From Urophycis tenuis (Eukaryota > Chordata > Actinopteri > Gadiformes > Phycidae): a DNA stretch of 64,000 nt. The notes below the pieces were generated by a model that was given only the letters and a program-made list of their open reading frames with translations, had not been told where the DNA came from and ran no database searches. The DNA lies in NCBI GenBank assembly GCA_036785325.1, contig JAXIVH010000161.1:283550-347549 (forward strand), given 5' to 3'. Shown here piece after piece: positions 11,897 through 23,114 of the stretch (position 1 is its first letter; every line of letters begins with the position of its first letter). The translations under genes and the position numbers were made by a program.

Positions 11897-14379
11897 CTGT
11901 CATGTGTTTTGTGAATTTATGCATGCATTCATGCTTGTAGGTATGAATGTGGATGTAGATTGACAGTTTCAGATGATTTCTCACCATGTATTACATTTGT
12001 ATTATTTACAAAAGAGGCTTGTATCCTGCTGTTATCTGTCTCATTACACTGAACGTTTCATGTAACAGGTTTATAAATGCACAGCATTGTAGCTTTACTG
12101 GGAATGGGAGACAAAGGATATGGTTTCAAATGTGACAACAACCGAATTGTTCTAGCAGAGCTCTGTATTTTGGTTCACTGGACGAGGGGGAAAAATACAG
12201 TCTAGTGTTAAGAGCTTAGTGGCTGGGCACACATATTACAAACTCTCTCGGCATTAATAATTCATTTCACTTTATGTGGCAATTTAGGAGTCACTTGAAG
12301 TTGCTATGGTGACAGGGGTATTTTGAGACAGCTAATGACCTATGCAAAACCCACTCGCTGTTAACTTCAGTCAAGCTAAATGAGATGTCTGTACTGTTTG
12401 TGATACATGGCTGAGAACATAATGGGCCTCTTGCTTTGCCCTTTTTTTCTACACAGGGCAAGTTAAGGTCGTTAATATCAATGTAAAACATCTGTGCGTT
12501 GTTTACAGTACTTCTGAATATGTGCCAAGCAGAAAGCAGTGTATTAATCTGTTGTTTTGATTGCTTTTTTTTCCAATTGCAGAACAGTTGTCAAGTTATG
12601 ATAACACAAGACATTCCAGCTTGCCATAAGGAAAACAAATATCGTTTGTTACGGTTTAGAAAGAACCCAATATGTTTTACACTAAATCCCCTTCAATATC
12701 TCTTTATTTTTCAGCTTATGTCAAGCATTCCTCACTGGAAGGGCTTTGAAGGCGTTCTGTGCTCTGAGTCGAATCATAATTGTCCAGTGAGGCCTCTTGC
12801 AGCTGTTGGGCTGAGACAGAATGAGTCATGTGTTATCCATTTAAGTCCAATTTCTCCCATGCAAATGCCTGACATGTGTGACAGTGCATGGCCCTAAATT
12901 TGAAACATATACATTGTTTTGAAACAGAGAGAGAATTGAGGCCAGAACCATATGATTACTTAGCCACCTGTTTCCTTCATCATATGTGGTATTTGGCCTA
13001 CAGAAAACAAATATGTGTTAAAAACACTTTCAATGTCTTTCATGCAGGATTGTCATGAAGTGTAATCTACCATCAAATAAAAGAAAGCTTGTATAAAACA
13101 TTAATTTAAAAGATACATTTAGATATGTAAACCAGGGTCTGAGTGTGGGTGTTTTTTTTCTGAAACAGAAATAGGGTTTGGTTGTGGTGACACAAACGTG
13201 ATGAAATCACCGAGTTGAATTTTGTCAACCCACATCACTTAAATTCTTAGCTTCAGCCTTGATCGGCATTACAATGGTTATTATTGACATTCTTCACAGG
13301 CCATTTTAGATGATGGGTGATGATGACGGATCTTTTCTCGCGATGTTTTGCTTTAACTGTAATCGTTAAGTTTAGCAATTATTTGTTGCCAATATGCCCA
13401 CGGTTGTGCCGTTCTGTGGGTGATAAGTAGGACATGGACTGCCACCTGCTGGACTGTTGTAGTAACAACATCATGAACACTTTCAAGTGACTACTAGAAT
13501 TTCCACTGAAAAATATTAGTCATTAGGCCTACTCATTAGTCATATGTTGCAGTAGTGTGTAATAGTAGTGCAATGTGTTACTGCCTTTTTGCAGGTAGTT
13601 GGTGTAAGTCAGATAAAATAAAGGCACGCTTTGAGTAAACATTACAACCTGTTTTGAATTCTTGGAAATGAATTGCAAAATAAGGCAAATTCAACAGTCA
13701 GTCTGAACATGACCTACCGTGAGCTACCTTTGAGCAAGCAAACACACATATGGTTCTACAGCTTTCTATTGTATTGTATTGTGTTTTTATATTTCCATCC
13801 AATGTTTTCTTGTGACAGAGAAATGTTTCTCATTTTACAAATGTATGGTGGTGGTCGTGTAATAAGGAGTTAACATAGGACAGGAAGAGGGACGTACCAA
13901 TCCATAAATAGCCTAGTGGTGATATCACAGCTACTAAAACACACACATACAATACAATAACAGTTCCATGGGTCACCCCTGCATTCATTGTTTTCATTAT
14001 CAGTTAGCCTGTCTACGCAAACCATTTGAGGTGACTTTGAGGTGACAGCTCTATTTATTCGTGTCACTATGCTGTTATACCCGTGATTAATTAATCCTCC
14101 TTGAGAGCAGCGTCTGTAAGACACAACTCGCAGGACTTTTACTAAAATAACATTTTAAACAAAGACAGGAAAGTCTATCCCCCCCAACCCCCCCCCCCCC
14201 CCCCCTCTAATATTTCCGGCCCAAAATGTTGTTTCCCTTCCCCTGGCCATCGCTGGCTGGACTGAACACTACACTAAACAAGATGGTTATCTGGTTATCT
14301 TCAGGCTACAACATGTAACCAGTAACCCTTCTAAAAAGGATGATGCTGTGTTGCCGTGCACCCCATGGACATGAGGTGG
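11897..14379. other. intergenic, no gene seen
   Basis: AT-rich unique sequence with no supported exon. The only notable items are short homopolymer runs, including a C run at about 14187-14205. The open frames of 60-130 codons (for example 12499-12897) show no recognisable domain and no splice context. Confidence 0.6.
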
Positions 14380-14610
14380 AAGGGATCAGCTGCCTCTCTA
14401 CTTCTGCAGGAGAAGAAGTGTAGTATGGAGCCGGTCATCCCCTCACGTCTTTACAGGTGCACTATTCCTAGCCTTGTGGCCAGCTGCATCTCAGTGTGGT
14501 GCTGGGGCTGGACAGGACCATTAGGTCTTAGTCAGGGTGGTCAGCACTGCACAACACATGATTGGCAGAGAGCTCTCAGCTCCAGAGGACATGCTGCGCT
14601 CACCTGAACC
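14380..14610 (+). pseudogene. degenerate LINE reverse-transcriptase relic
   Basis: Translation on the plus strand contains SMEPVIPSRLYRCTI, then VASCISVWCWG and, after frame damage, an AQHMIG-like segment. This order resembles the C-terminal part of fish LINE ORF2 proteins (pattern: short linker, FYxCTIxSILTSCITVWYG, then RVVxxAQxIxG). It is about 75 codons, truncated at both ends and frame-broken. The clade cannot be assigned. Confidence 0.5.
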
Positions 14611-14650
14611 ATGAACCATTATGCAGGGAATGCTCGCAGTCGCAGGATGC

Positions 14651-14704
14651 GACTGCGGGTTGAGACCGGACTGCGGGTTGAGACCGCATCCGGTCTCAAC
14701 CCGC
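14651..14704. repeat. inverted/direct repeat around GCGGGTTGAGACCG
   Basis: GCGGGTTGAGACCG occurs twice in direct orientation and is followed by its inverse, CGGTCTCAACCCGC. A hairpin of about 14 bp is possible. Confidence 0.8.
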
Positions 14705-15033
14705 CAGACAGTTTCTAGCTATCACAACCGTCTGGGATGTGCTGCAATCACATGTCACTTTACAACATTATTCACCCAAATGCCTCAGAATTGGGTACAA
14801 CTTTGACATTGGCACATAATTTGAAATGCCCTTAATTACATTTTGGATTTTTATACAACTGGATTTTATTTGTTGCCAGATATTTTATAACCCTGTGATA
14901 TACTTCATCCGTCCTTGCTCCCTGTAAATGTGATTTATTTTAATTGCAATTCCATCTGAAATAATTCGATGGTGTAAAGTTAACTAAATTAATCTTCCAA
15001 GAAGGCTTCATGACATGATAGGTTTGCTCATAT

Positions 15034-15075
15034 TCTGCACAATGTTTGCTCACATGTGAGCAAACATTGTGCAGA
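15034..15075. repeat. perfect 42-bp palindrome
   Basis: The two 21-base halves (15034-15054 and 15055-15075) are exact reverse complements with no spacer, centred on CACATGTG. It lies about 200 bp upstream of the tmem26 start codon. Partial copies of its arm flank it (GTTTGCTCATATTCTGCAC on the left, CTTCTGCACAGTG on the right). Confidence 0.95.
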
Positions 15076-15182
15076 CTATGGTTTGGCCTTATCTTCTGCA
15101 CAGTGCTAAACTAATGAATTCATGTTCGACCATATCGCCATGAGCAGATCATCTGAGGCCAGCGGTGTGGAGCCTCTGCTCT

Positions 15183-15193
15183 GGGGGCGGGGC
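15183..15193 (+). promoter_or_regulatory. GC box upstream of tmem26
   Basis: GGGGGCGGGGC, an Sp1-type motif about 90 bp before the tmem26 ATG, in a locally GC-rich stretch. It is a plausible core promoter element. The transcription start is not known. Confidence 0.45.
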
Positions 15194-15281
15194 TCTAACT
15201 TTGGGGACATCAATTGACTTCAACCACGAGAAGACCCTCAGTACTTCATGCACGGCCACCAGCCATCGTTTTGCGTGAATC

Positions 15282-18200
15282 ATGTGGAGGTTTATACGCG
15301 CGGTGTTCACCAGAGCGCTTTTTATTATTGTATCATTGATAGGAGTCTTCAGGGTGACGCGGGCTACTCAGCAGAGCAACTACTGGTTCCTGACGCTCCT
15401 CTTCCTGCCTCAAGTGGTCGAGATGGTTATCACCTTGAAAATGCGAAGAGGACAAGAATATAAATGGTGAGATGTCGTGGTTGTCGATTTGAAATAGTTT
15501 ACCTGATCAATCGTAAGCCTTAACCAAGTGTTTCTAACTAACTGTGAACTAAGTGTTTCGAAGTCTTTTCAAAACTGATATTGCATACATTTTTTTACAC
15601 ATATGCAATGAAACTTGAATGAAATGAAATGAATGAAATTACAAAAAAAGTTTCTCTCTCGCCATCCTCAAGTTACAGTAGAGAGGCTGACATAGCATTT
15701 TAAATGGGTTGTTCTGTAGTTATCCTAAACTAGTTTAAGAAGAAAAAAGACACAACTGTACCCCTTTTGTTGTTTTAGAACGGAATATCATTTAGAACAA
15801 AATATTGACAAGACCTAGCCTGGGGAGTGGATGACATAGCTGAAAGTGTATTTGTTTTACGCGCAATGGCACCACGTCCCTAAGAACCCATTACAGTTAT
15901 AGGTCATTACTGCTGGTTCCCTCAAATGGTCTGATAAACACAGTCTGATAAACATGGTCTAAAAACACAGTGTGATAACAGGGCCTGGCTTCACCAAGTT
16001 CATCTAACAAGTTTGTGGCGAGGCAGGCAATTAAGTCTCCCTATATGTATTTGTCTGAAACCACAGATCAAATCTCACCTTCTCACAAGGTGAATGTTTC
16101 TTTACGATGATGATGATGATGATGGCAGAGTCTGGAAGAACACACAGGCACTGGCCTTGAAGAACCCGTATCTTCCCTGACCTCCACCTCGTAGACTTGC
16201 TAAATGCTGTGTTGGTTCTTCTCCAGGTATTCTCCGGCGATTCTTTTGTTCCTCATCAGCATTATTCCATCCATGTGGATCCTGGAGCTCCAGCAGAACA
16301 TGTCCACTGATCCAGAGGTGATCCATACATAGAGACTAGGGAAACAAGACCCCATGCAACATGACTGTCAATGGCTAAGTCACATTCATTTTAGAGAAAG
16401 GAGAGCATATAAACCAAAGGCTTGTTATACGACCGTTGAATCTGCATTTGGTTAGCAATTCATGTGTTCATTTCTTGATGCTGTGTTTGTCAGTGGGTGT
16501 GTAAAGTTTGTCTGCGCCTTGTTAAACTAAAATCCACTTTCAAAACAGCTTTACAACTCATGAGTTACCACGGCCTTACTGAAGCAATCCTTGGAATTAT
16601 CTTTAAATAAATAGATCTGGTGATGGATTGATGACATCACCACGAGCTGGTGGTCTGGGGCCTTGCATGGCTATAGCCACCGCTCTCTGTCTGTAAAAAG
16701 CTAATAGCTACCACACACTGTCTGAAATAAGCTATTAGCTACAGCTCTATGCCTGAAATAAGCTAATAGCTACCGCTCACTGTTTGAAATAAGCTAACAG
16801 CTACCACTCACTGTCTATAATAAGCTAATAGGTTAATGAAAAGTTATATGAATGCCATCCATTCCCATCTTTTTTTTTCATATTTATAGTGCCAGACATC
16901 TGCATCATGGAATGGTTTTCTACGCAAATTCTCAAAAAATCATAACAGAACATCTGGAAATATCACCGTCTTACAAGTAAGTTGAATAGGTTGAAATGCT
17001 CACTAATCTGACCCAGCAGCAGTAACACTAAGAAGAAAAGAAGAAGTCACACTATGACTGTGATGAGGAGTTGCTCTTACTTCATAGCTGTTATGAAAGG
17101 AGCGATGCAAAATGTTTCAAGATTCATTGCTGTTGCCAAATGTGTCGTCTTTATTTTTGTGAAAAATGCAACCAAGTCTGTTTGAGCAGAAAAAAATTCA
17201 AGGTTCAAAGACTCCAAGGTGATGTCACCTATAAATGACAAGTGACAAGTACTTTGAATGGCAAAGGAATTATATTGCTTGGCACAATTTAACCAATCAG
17301 AGAGATCATATCCAATAATCATTAGACTGCCATCCCATGCCCATCCCAACCCTACGGCCTAAATCGGCCTACATTTTATGACTTTAATAGGCTATGTTTC
17401 GGTTTTGGCATCATGGTCTGTAAGTTTGCCAAATAATGTGGTTGGAGGGTTTATTGAAGATAAGTCGTTTTTGGCAGAAGAATCTGGCTAATTATCTGAT
17501 TAATTCTTCAATACGTGTCTGTCAATCAATCACTCCAAATTGACAGCATCTGACCATCTAGCCTGCTGTCAACCTTCTACCAAACATTTTGTTACAACCC
17601 AGCCTTCTAGAGGCCCACACTGGAGATGACCTGGAGCTAACCGCCACTGGTAATTCACCTAAACGAACCAAACACCTTCACATAATTAGACAAATATTTA
17701 CATATAGTGTATAGAAATGAATAAACTAACTCATCAAACAACCCAACGATTCCCATTGCCAACAAGAAAATAAATAAAGAATACAGAAACCTGCTTCATT
17801 GCCTCACACCCGTCTAATATTGGCCTCCTGGAGCTTTAAAAACGGTGACTGGAGCCGGGGAAGTCCTTGCCTGAACACCTTGGGAGTTGGAGACAAGACG
17901 GCAAGCAATAAATCAGAACAAGTAAACAATTGAGAAGAATGGCCGTAACAATATATATATATATATATATATTACTGCTCATACTGATATTGTGTATCTA
18001 TATGTCTGTGTATACATATACACAGTATATACAGTATTTTCTCTTTTATCTAGATCTGCAGTATATCACTACTCATGGCATTGTGTGAGCACCAATAAAT
18101 TGCTCCTTTCTATTACAGGGAATGTGATTGCGGACTTCCTGACTCTGCAACACACACACACATCAATAGATCAATAAAGACAGACAGACAGACAGACAGA

Positions 18201-20088
18201 CAGAAAAGAGAATGATATAATCTGGTGTGCTTATTGTGAAAATAGTTATAACATGTGTTGTGAATCCAATCATCACAATTGCAAAAATAATGAGTTTAAC
18301 TTTTGAAATGTCATAAGTAAATATGTTCTTTCTTAGTATTTGTGTTTCACTCATAACGATCATTCACGGCACATTCAAGGACTACTTCTGGAGACTGCAG
18401 GACTTTGATTCGGCAGTATGCTCCAAAGAGTGGATCCTGACGCTCCACATGATCATGCTCGTCCTGCTCATCTTGGGCAAGTGGCTCCTCCCCATTGGGG
18501 GCGGGGTCACCAGGGATGAGCTGTCTCAGCTTCTGCTCATGTTTGTTGGAACTGCGGCAGACATCCTGGAATTCACTACTGAGACGTCTTCAGTTCTGTA
18601 TGCAACTCTCTTTTCAACCCATGTGAATGTACACACATACACACACACATGAACATGTCCCATGTCACATATCTGAGCACCACATACACAGACCTGCAAT
18701 CAAATTTGAATTAATGAATCAATTCACCTGTATTAACACATAATAATGCTGAATGTTGTTTTTCTGTCCATCTATTCCAGGGAGGACAATGATGGTACGC
18801 TGAGGTACATTGTCTTAGCTGTGTGGACCTGGAGCATGTTACAATTCCCATTGCATCTGTCTGGTCAGTGTGTGTGTGTGTGTTTGTGTGTGTGTTTTGC
18901 ATTTCTGCCAAGAACAAAACTGATTGTTAAAATTCTCCCAGACCTCTCCCAGTCTCTCCCATGGAGAGACTATTGACCAAAACACCATAATCGCTAGAGT
19001 TATTGGTGTAGAAAAAGCATGTGTTTACAATTACACACATACACAAAGAAAATAGCATGCGTGTCTAGGGACCTGCATTCATCACCCTCACTGGGGAATT
19101 AAACAAAGACTGAACCCTGCCTGCCCTCAGATGTGTTGCTTCCTCTGTCGAGGTGCTCAACGCCAAGCCAGGAGAAGAGGGCCACCAAAATCTGCATTCA
19201 TTTTTCTTTGTTTATATGTGTAATTGTATACATATGCTACACCAATAACTCTACTAAAGCAATTATGGTGTTTTGCTTAATAGCCTCTCCTGATCTTAGA
19301 CACTTTAAACAAACAGTTTTTTACTTGGCAAAAGCATTAGAATACTCAGTGGCAAGGTATTTCTCCAGACAAAGCAAGTCAAACTGTTTTGTGGATGTTA
19401 TTTTCCCTTATATTTACTAAATGATTCATTTGTATTCATGTTTGTACTTCCTGACCCCAGTTTCGCCTATTTATTTATCTTAGTAAGGGGGAATATCCCA
19501 GGCTTCAAGTGGTCTAGAAGCTTGCATCATTAAATGAGAGATTGTCAAAGTAAATGATCTAGACTCTTGGGCAGAGCTTATGTGAACATATCGGTTTAAC
19601 AATGGCCCCATTATCACTATGTACCACTGAGGTAGACGCTGATAGACAAAACCAGTAAGACAAATATATTATGGGATGTTACACTGATTGGCTTGACTTT
19701 TATGCCCACATTTGGGATGTTTGGCAAAGTATGCTGTATTGTTTGGATTGCAGTCATCCATGTCTGGAATTTGAACACAGACTGAAACTGGCCCACGCTT
19801 CTGTGTGTTGTTCTCCGCCCTTCAGTCGTCAACACCAAGCCGGAAGAAGAGGATGAGCAAGGAGGCTCGCTGCTGGCCCGACAGAGCACAAACCTTTGGG
19901 CAATCGTTCAGGCCCTTTTCATCCAAGACGGGCCCTTCCTGGCGGTCCGGCTCGTTGTCCTGAGCTACTTCAATGTTTTTGACCAGATGCTGGTCTTCTA
20001 TGCCATTAAGAACACGCTGGTGGTGCTGCTGAACGTGTACAGGTTGATAGTCATCTGCCAGTACTCCAGGGCCAACGATGACGTATGA
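15282..20088 (+). CDS. tmem26: transmembrane protein 26 (six coding exons)
   Basis: Exons: 15282-15466, 16227-16317, 16890-16976, 18401-18597, 18781-18863, 19826-20088. They sum to 906 bp, 301 codons plus stop, with GT-AG borders and matching phases throughout. TMEM26 is a multi-pass membrane protein of unclear biochemical role, used as a marker of beige adipocytes. Diagnostic stretches are RGQEYKW|YSPAILLFLI (exon 1/2 junction), LGKWLLPIGGGVTRDELSQL and FVGTAADILEFT (exon 4), VWTWSMLQFPL (exon 5) and FIQDGPFLAVRL (exon 6). All have clear counterparts in the mammalian protein. Exon 3 encodes a hydrophilic loop with two N-glycosylation sequons (NRT, NIT). The start ATG is followed by a hydrophobic first segment. 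The protein is shorter than human TMEM26 (about 368 residues), mainly at the C-terminus. No stop or frameshift was seen. Confidence 0.93.
16671..16830. repeat. short tandem repeat of about 36-40 bp in tmem26 intron 2
   Basis: Four to five imperfect units share AATAAGCTAATAGCTACC followed by GCTCACTGTCTG-like sequence. Confidence 0.8.
18179..18204. repeat. (ACAG)n microsatellite
   Basis: Six to seven copies of GACA in tmem26 intron 3, downstream of a (TA)n at about 17951-17972. Confidence 0.9.
19131..19420 (+). other. possible alternative last exon or decayed exon-6 duplicate of tmem26
   Basis: A strong acceptor (ctgccctcag at 19121-19130) lies within intron 5. Splicing from exon 5 (phase 1) would open a frame of about 95 codons to a stop at 19420. 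Its first 60 bp resemble the start of the real exon 6: AACGCCAAGCCAGGAGAAGAGG here against AACACCAAGCCGGAAGAAGAGG there. The similarity then stops, and the rest encodes no TMEM26-like sequence. It could be a partial exon duplication that decayed or a rare alternative C-terminus. Confidence 0.35.
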
Positions 20089-20898
20089 GGACGCGCACTC
20101 ATACAGACTTCATCACACATACAGGCTGAGACACACACACATTCCAATGAACAAATGCTAACATGTATACAACTGCTTTTCTCTCCTTGAGTACTACTAG
20201 TACTAGCTCGTCAATAAATATGTAATAATAGCAATTGCAATGGTTTCTGCTTCTAAGCAATACTAATACTAATTACTAACAACTACTACTATTATTAACA
20301 TCGCAAATGTGGAATGTGGAAACTTATTTTCAGGTACCCATTTTATGATTCATTCGATTTTGGAAAAGATACCAAAAAATATGTGTAATTTTTGTTACTT
20401 TTCTTTGAAGATTTGTAAAATTTGTCAGTAAAAAAAAGTTTTTTTTTATGCTAACAATCTTAGATGTCATGCTAAGTGTCACACCACAGGAGGACCTATG
20501 CAACAAATCAGGCGTTAATGCATCTGAACATTAAAATGGACGAAAACAAACAACAGAAAATCTAACACGGCCTGTGGCATTTCACAAGTATTTGTAACGA
20601 TACTTAATCTGACTCTATTGTTTGCAAGTCGCTGCATGTCATTCAGACTTTTGTCTCAGGAAGAAGAGCTGTCCCTACCCTCTGAACAAAGGGACACAGC
20701 AGGGTCATAGGGTTACACATTACTGAAGTACTTTTAGATTTGTCATGCATTTATGGATGACCAACACAGCGTTGCTATACACACACATAAATACAATATC
20801 AGTATCAGTGTCTGAATTACTACCGGGCTGCCTTGAAATAAAATAAATCATAGACCGTTGGAATAGACCACAGACCATATTCATATCATTTTATGAAG
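20089..20898 (+). other. tmem26 3' UTR and flank
   Basis: Non-coding AT-rich sequence. It contains the nearest AATAAA and no further gene. Confidence 0.6.
20213..20218 (+). terminator. candidate polyadenylation signal of tmem26
   Basis: First AATAAA after the tmem26 stop, 125 bp downstream. The actual cleavage site is not known. Confidence 0.5.
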
Positions 20899-21020
20899 AG
20901 TTGAGCTTATAGGACTTGATATTACAATCCCTCATTTGATGAGCACTTGGTGATGAGTGGGCTAGGGGTAGTTGCTTCACTGGGGTCTTCGGGTGGGCAG
21001 AGATATGAGCAGAGAGAGAC
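20899..21020 (-). mobile_element. 5'-terminal fragment of the restriction-like-endonuclease LINE
   Basis: About 120 bp nearly identical to 34825-34945, the 5' UTR of the LINE described below. They share GGACTTGATATTACAAT and TTGCTTCACTGGGGTCTTC. Read on the minus strand, a CT array is followed directly by this LINE start, which breaks off at 20899. Retaining a 5' end without a 3' end is unusual for a LINE and implies a later deletion or recombination. Confidence 0.65.
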
Positions 21021-21688
21021 AGGGAGAGGTAGGGTCAGAGAGAGAGAGGGAGAGAGAGAGAGAGAGAGAGGTAGGGTTAGAGAGAGAGAGAGAGGTAGGG
21101 TTATAGAGAGAGAGAGAGAGAAAGAGTGAGAGACAGGGAGAGAGAGAGGTAGAGTTAGAGAGAGAGAGACGGAGAGAGAGAGAGAGAGATGGAGAGATAG
21201 AGAGAGGGAGAGAGAGACAGAGTAAGAGAGAGAGACAGGGAGAGAGAGAGGAATTGTTAGAGAGAGAGAGACAGACAGAGAGAGAGAGGTAGGGTTAGAG
21301 AGAGAGAGAGAGACAGGGAGAGAGAGAAACAGACAGAGTAAGAGAGAGAGACAGACCGAATTAGAGAGAGAGGGAGAGAGAGAAAGAGAGAGAGACGGGG
21401 AGAGAGAGGCAGGGAGAGAGAGAGAGAGACAGTAAGATAGAGAGAGGAATGGTTAGAGAGAGAGAGACAGTTAGAGGGAGACAGAGAGAGAGAGACAGAC
21501 AGAGACAGAGTTAAAGAGAGAGACAGGGGGAGAGAGACAGACAGACAGCCAGAGAGACAGGGAGAGAGAGAGAGACAGAGTTAGAGAGAGAGAGACAGAG
21601 AGAGAGTGAGAGAGAGAGAGAAAGATAGAGTTAGAGAGAGAGAGAGAGACAGACAGAGTGAGAGAGAGAGAGACAGAGTCAGAGAGAA
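21003..21688. repeat. complex (GA)n array with GTAGGGTTAGAG units
   Basis: About 0.69 kb of GA repeat interrupted by recurring GGTAGGGTTAGAG, GACAGGGAGAG and GACAGACAG motifs. It sits between two copies of the same LINE module and is of the same type as the array at 43156-44224. Confidence 0.93.
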
Positions 21689-21851
21689 CACTTGGCGATG
21701 AGTGGGGTAGGGGTAATTGCTTCACTGGGGTCTTCAGGTGGGCACCCTGCTTCACTGATGTTTCGTTGATAAGCCCACAACATCTCCACAGGGCTCAACG
21801 GCAACACCTGGCGTCCCAGGTGTGCCCCCCACAGCTTTTACCCCCTGATGG

Positions 21852-22780
21852 TCACTTTGCAGCCCAGTTGGGGTCTTTCCTCTTGATCCACAGCCAGCTG
21901 CTGCCTCGCTCGGCAGCCTCTGACAATGATCCGATGGCTTGTCGAAAGGCCTGTCCTCGCACTCCCATCCCCTTCAGAAGCTTGACTGTGGACGTGGCAA
22001 CAACGCCTCTGCATCCAACCTCAACAGGAAGCACATGGGCTCGCCAGCCATGTTGTTCTGCCTCTGCTGCTATGTCGGAGTACTTCAGGCATTTGCGTTC
22101 ATATGCTTCACTGACTGCAGTCTCCCATGCAAGGTTTTGCAAGGTTGACCACAAGACCAGGTCCGGCCTGAGATTAGTTGTGATGATCTCAGGCGGAAAG
22201 ACGAGCTTCTGGTCTAGATCAACCTGCATTTTCCAATCCTGGGCATTGTCCAGGAAGGTCGCTTCCACTCTAGCAGATGTTTTTGCTGGGAGTTGTCCTG
22301 CTCTTATGAAAGGGGTGGTGTTTGGATATCCAGATGGTGAGGGAGGAAGGGCGTTGTTAGTAGATCTTCTTCCTTCCTTTGTCCCAAGGTGTAGCGGCCT
22401 TGGGACAAACTGGTTTTGCAGCCGGTGAGAATGTGCCTGAGTGTTGCAGGGGTTTGGCAGAGAGCACATGTTGGATCCTCTCTGAGCCACTGGTTTAGGT
22501 TCTTGGGTGAGGGAAGAACATCGTAGGTGGCTCTGATGATGAAGCTGAGTCGGCTTCCTTCCATCTCCCAAAGATACCTCCATGTGAGCTTACGATGTTC
22601 TAGGTTTTCCCAGCTAGTCCATTGGCCTTGTTTGGACTGCGAGACTGCCTTTGCACATCTTGCTGCCTCTTCCTGCTGTCGGACCTCAGCCACCACCAGC
22701 TTTCTCCTCTGGGTTGATCTTGCCTTGTGCCATGTGGGTCGGCTTGTTCCGAGTCCAAACCCACCTCTTCCATGCTGCAC
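21852..22780 (-). pseudogene. LINE ORF C-terminus: CCHC finger and restriction-like endonuclease (broken)
   Basis: Two overlapping frames on the minus strand make up the C-terminal part of the LINE protein. The upstream frame (22304-22780) has a basic region and then a CALC...H...C finger (C-x2-C-x7-H-x4-C), typical of the site before the nuclease in R2/R4-type elements. The downstream frame (21852-22583) has DWKMQVDLDQKL, FPPEI and NLRPDLVLWS, then a run ending WLWIKRKD. The RPD carries the first catalytic Asp of the PD-(D/E)XK fold. The segment after LVLWS is shortened, and the usual VELTVPWE-like part with the second catalytic acid appears deleted, so the nuclease is probably dead. A frameshift joins the two frames near 22430. 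Confidence 0.8.
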
Positions 22781-22918
22781 CTATCCTACAATGTCTCCAT
22801 GTCTGAGAGCAGATTTTGCTTGCTCTACAGCCTCAGTTGGGATCCATTTCCTGCCAGTAGCCAGTATAGGGGCAGCCGCTCGGATCGTGTCATCTTGAGA
22901 CTCGGTCAGGGTCACTTT

Positions 22919-23092
22919 TCATGTTTTTCAATTTTGCACTCTGCACCTTATTCTGCATTTCTGCATTTCAACCCACACCTTTAAAGCTCATTTGCACTTC
23001 TGGTTAGAACGCCAACTGCATTTCGTTGTCCCTGTACTTGTACTCTGCACAATGACAATAAAGTTTAATCTAATCTAATCTAATGTTCAGCC
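22919..23092 (+). mobile_element. short LINE/SINE 3'-tail insertion with 7-bp target duplication
   Basis: About 174 bp on the plus strand ending in CAATGACAATAAAG and a (TAATC)n tail, common in fish retroposon 3' ends. TCACTTT flanks it at 22912-22918 and 23093-23099, consistent with a target-site duplication. It interrupts the older minus-strand LINE. Confidence 0.65.
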
Positions 23093-23114
23093 TCACTTTG
23101 GTGCATTTGTACTC

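Noticed and set aside
12499..12897. 132-codon plus-strand frame
   Set aside because: AT-rich unique sequence with no domain. The length is compatible with chance.
19133..19420. 95-codon frame as a separate gene
   Set aside because: It lies within tmem26 intron 5, has no own promoter or domain, and is better explained as a decayed or alternative tmem26 exon.
21658..22428. 256-codon plus-strand frame
   Set aside because: It is the antisense of the LINE nuclease and CCHC region and of a GA repeat.
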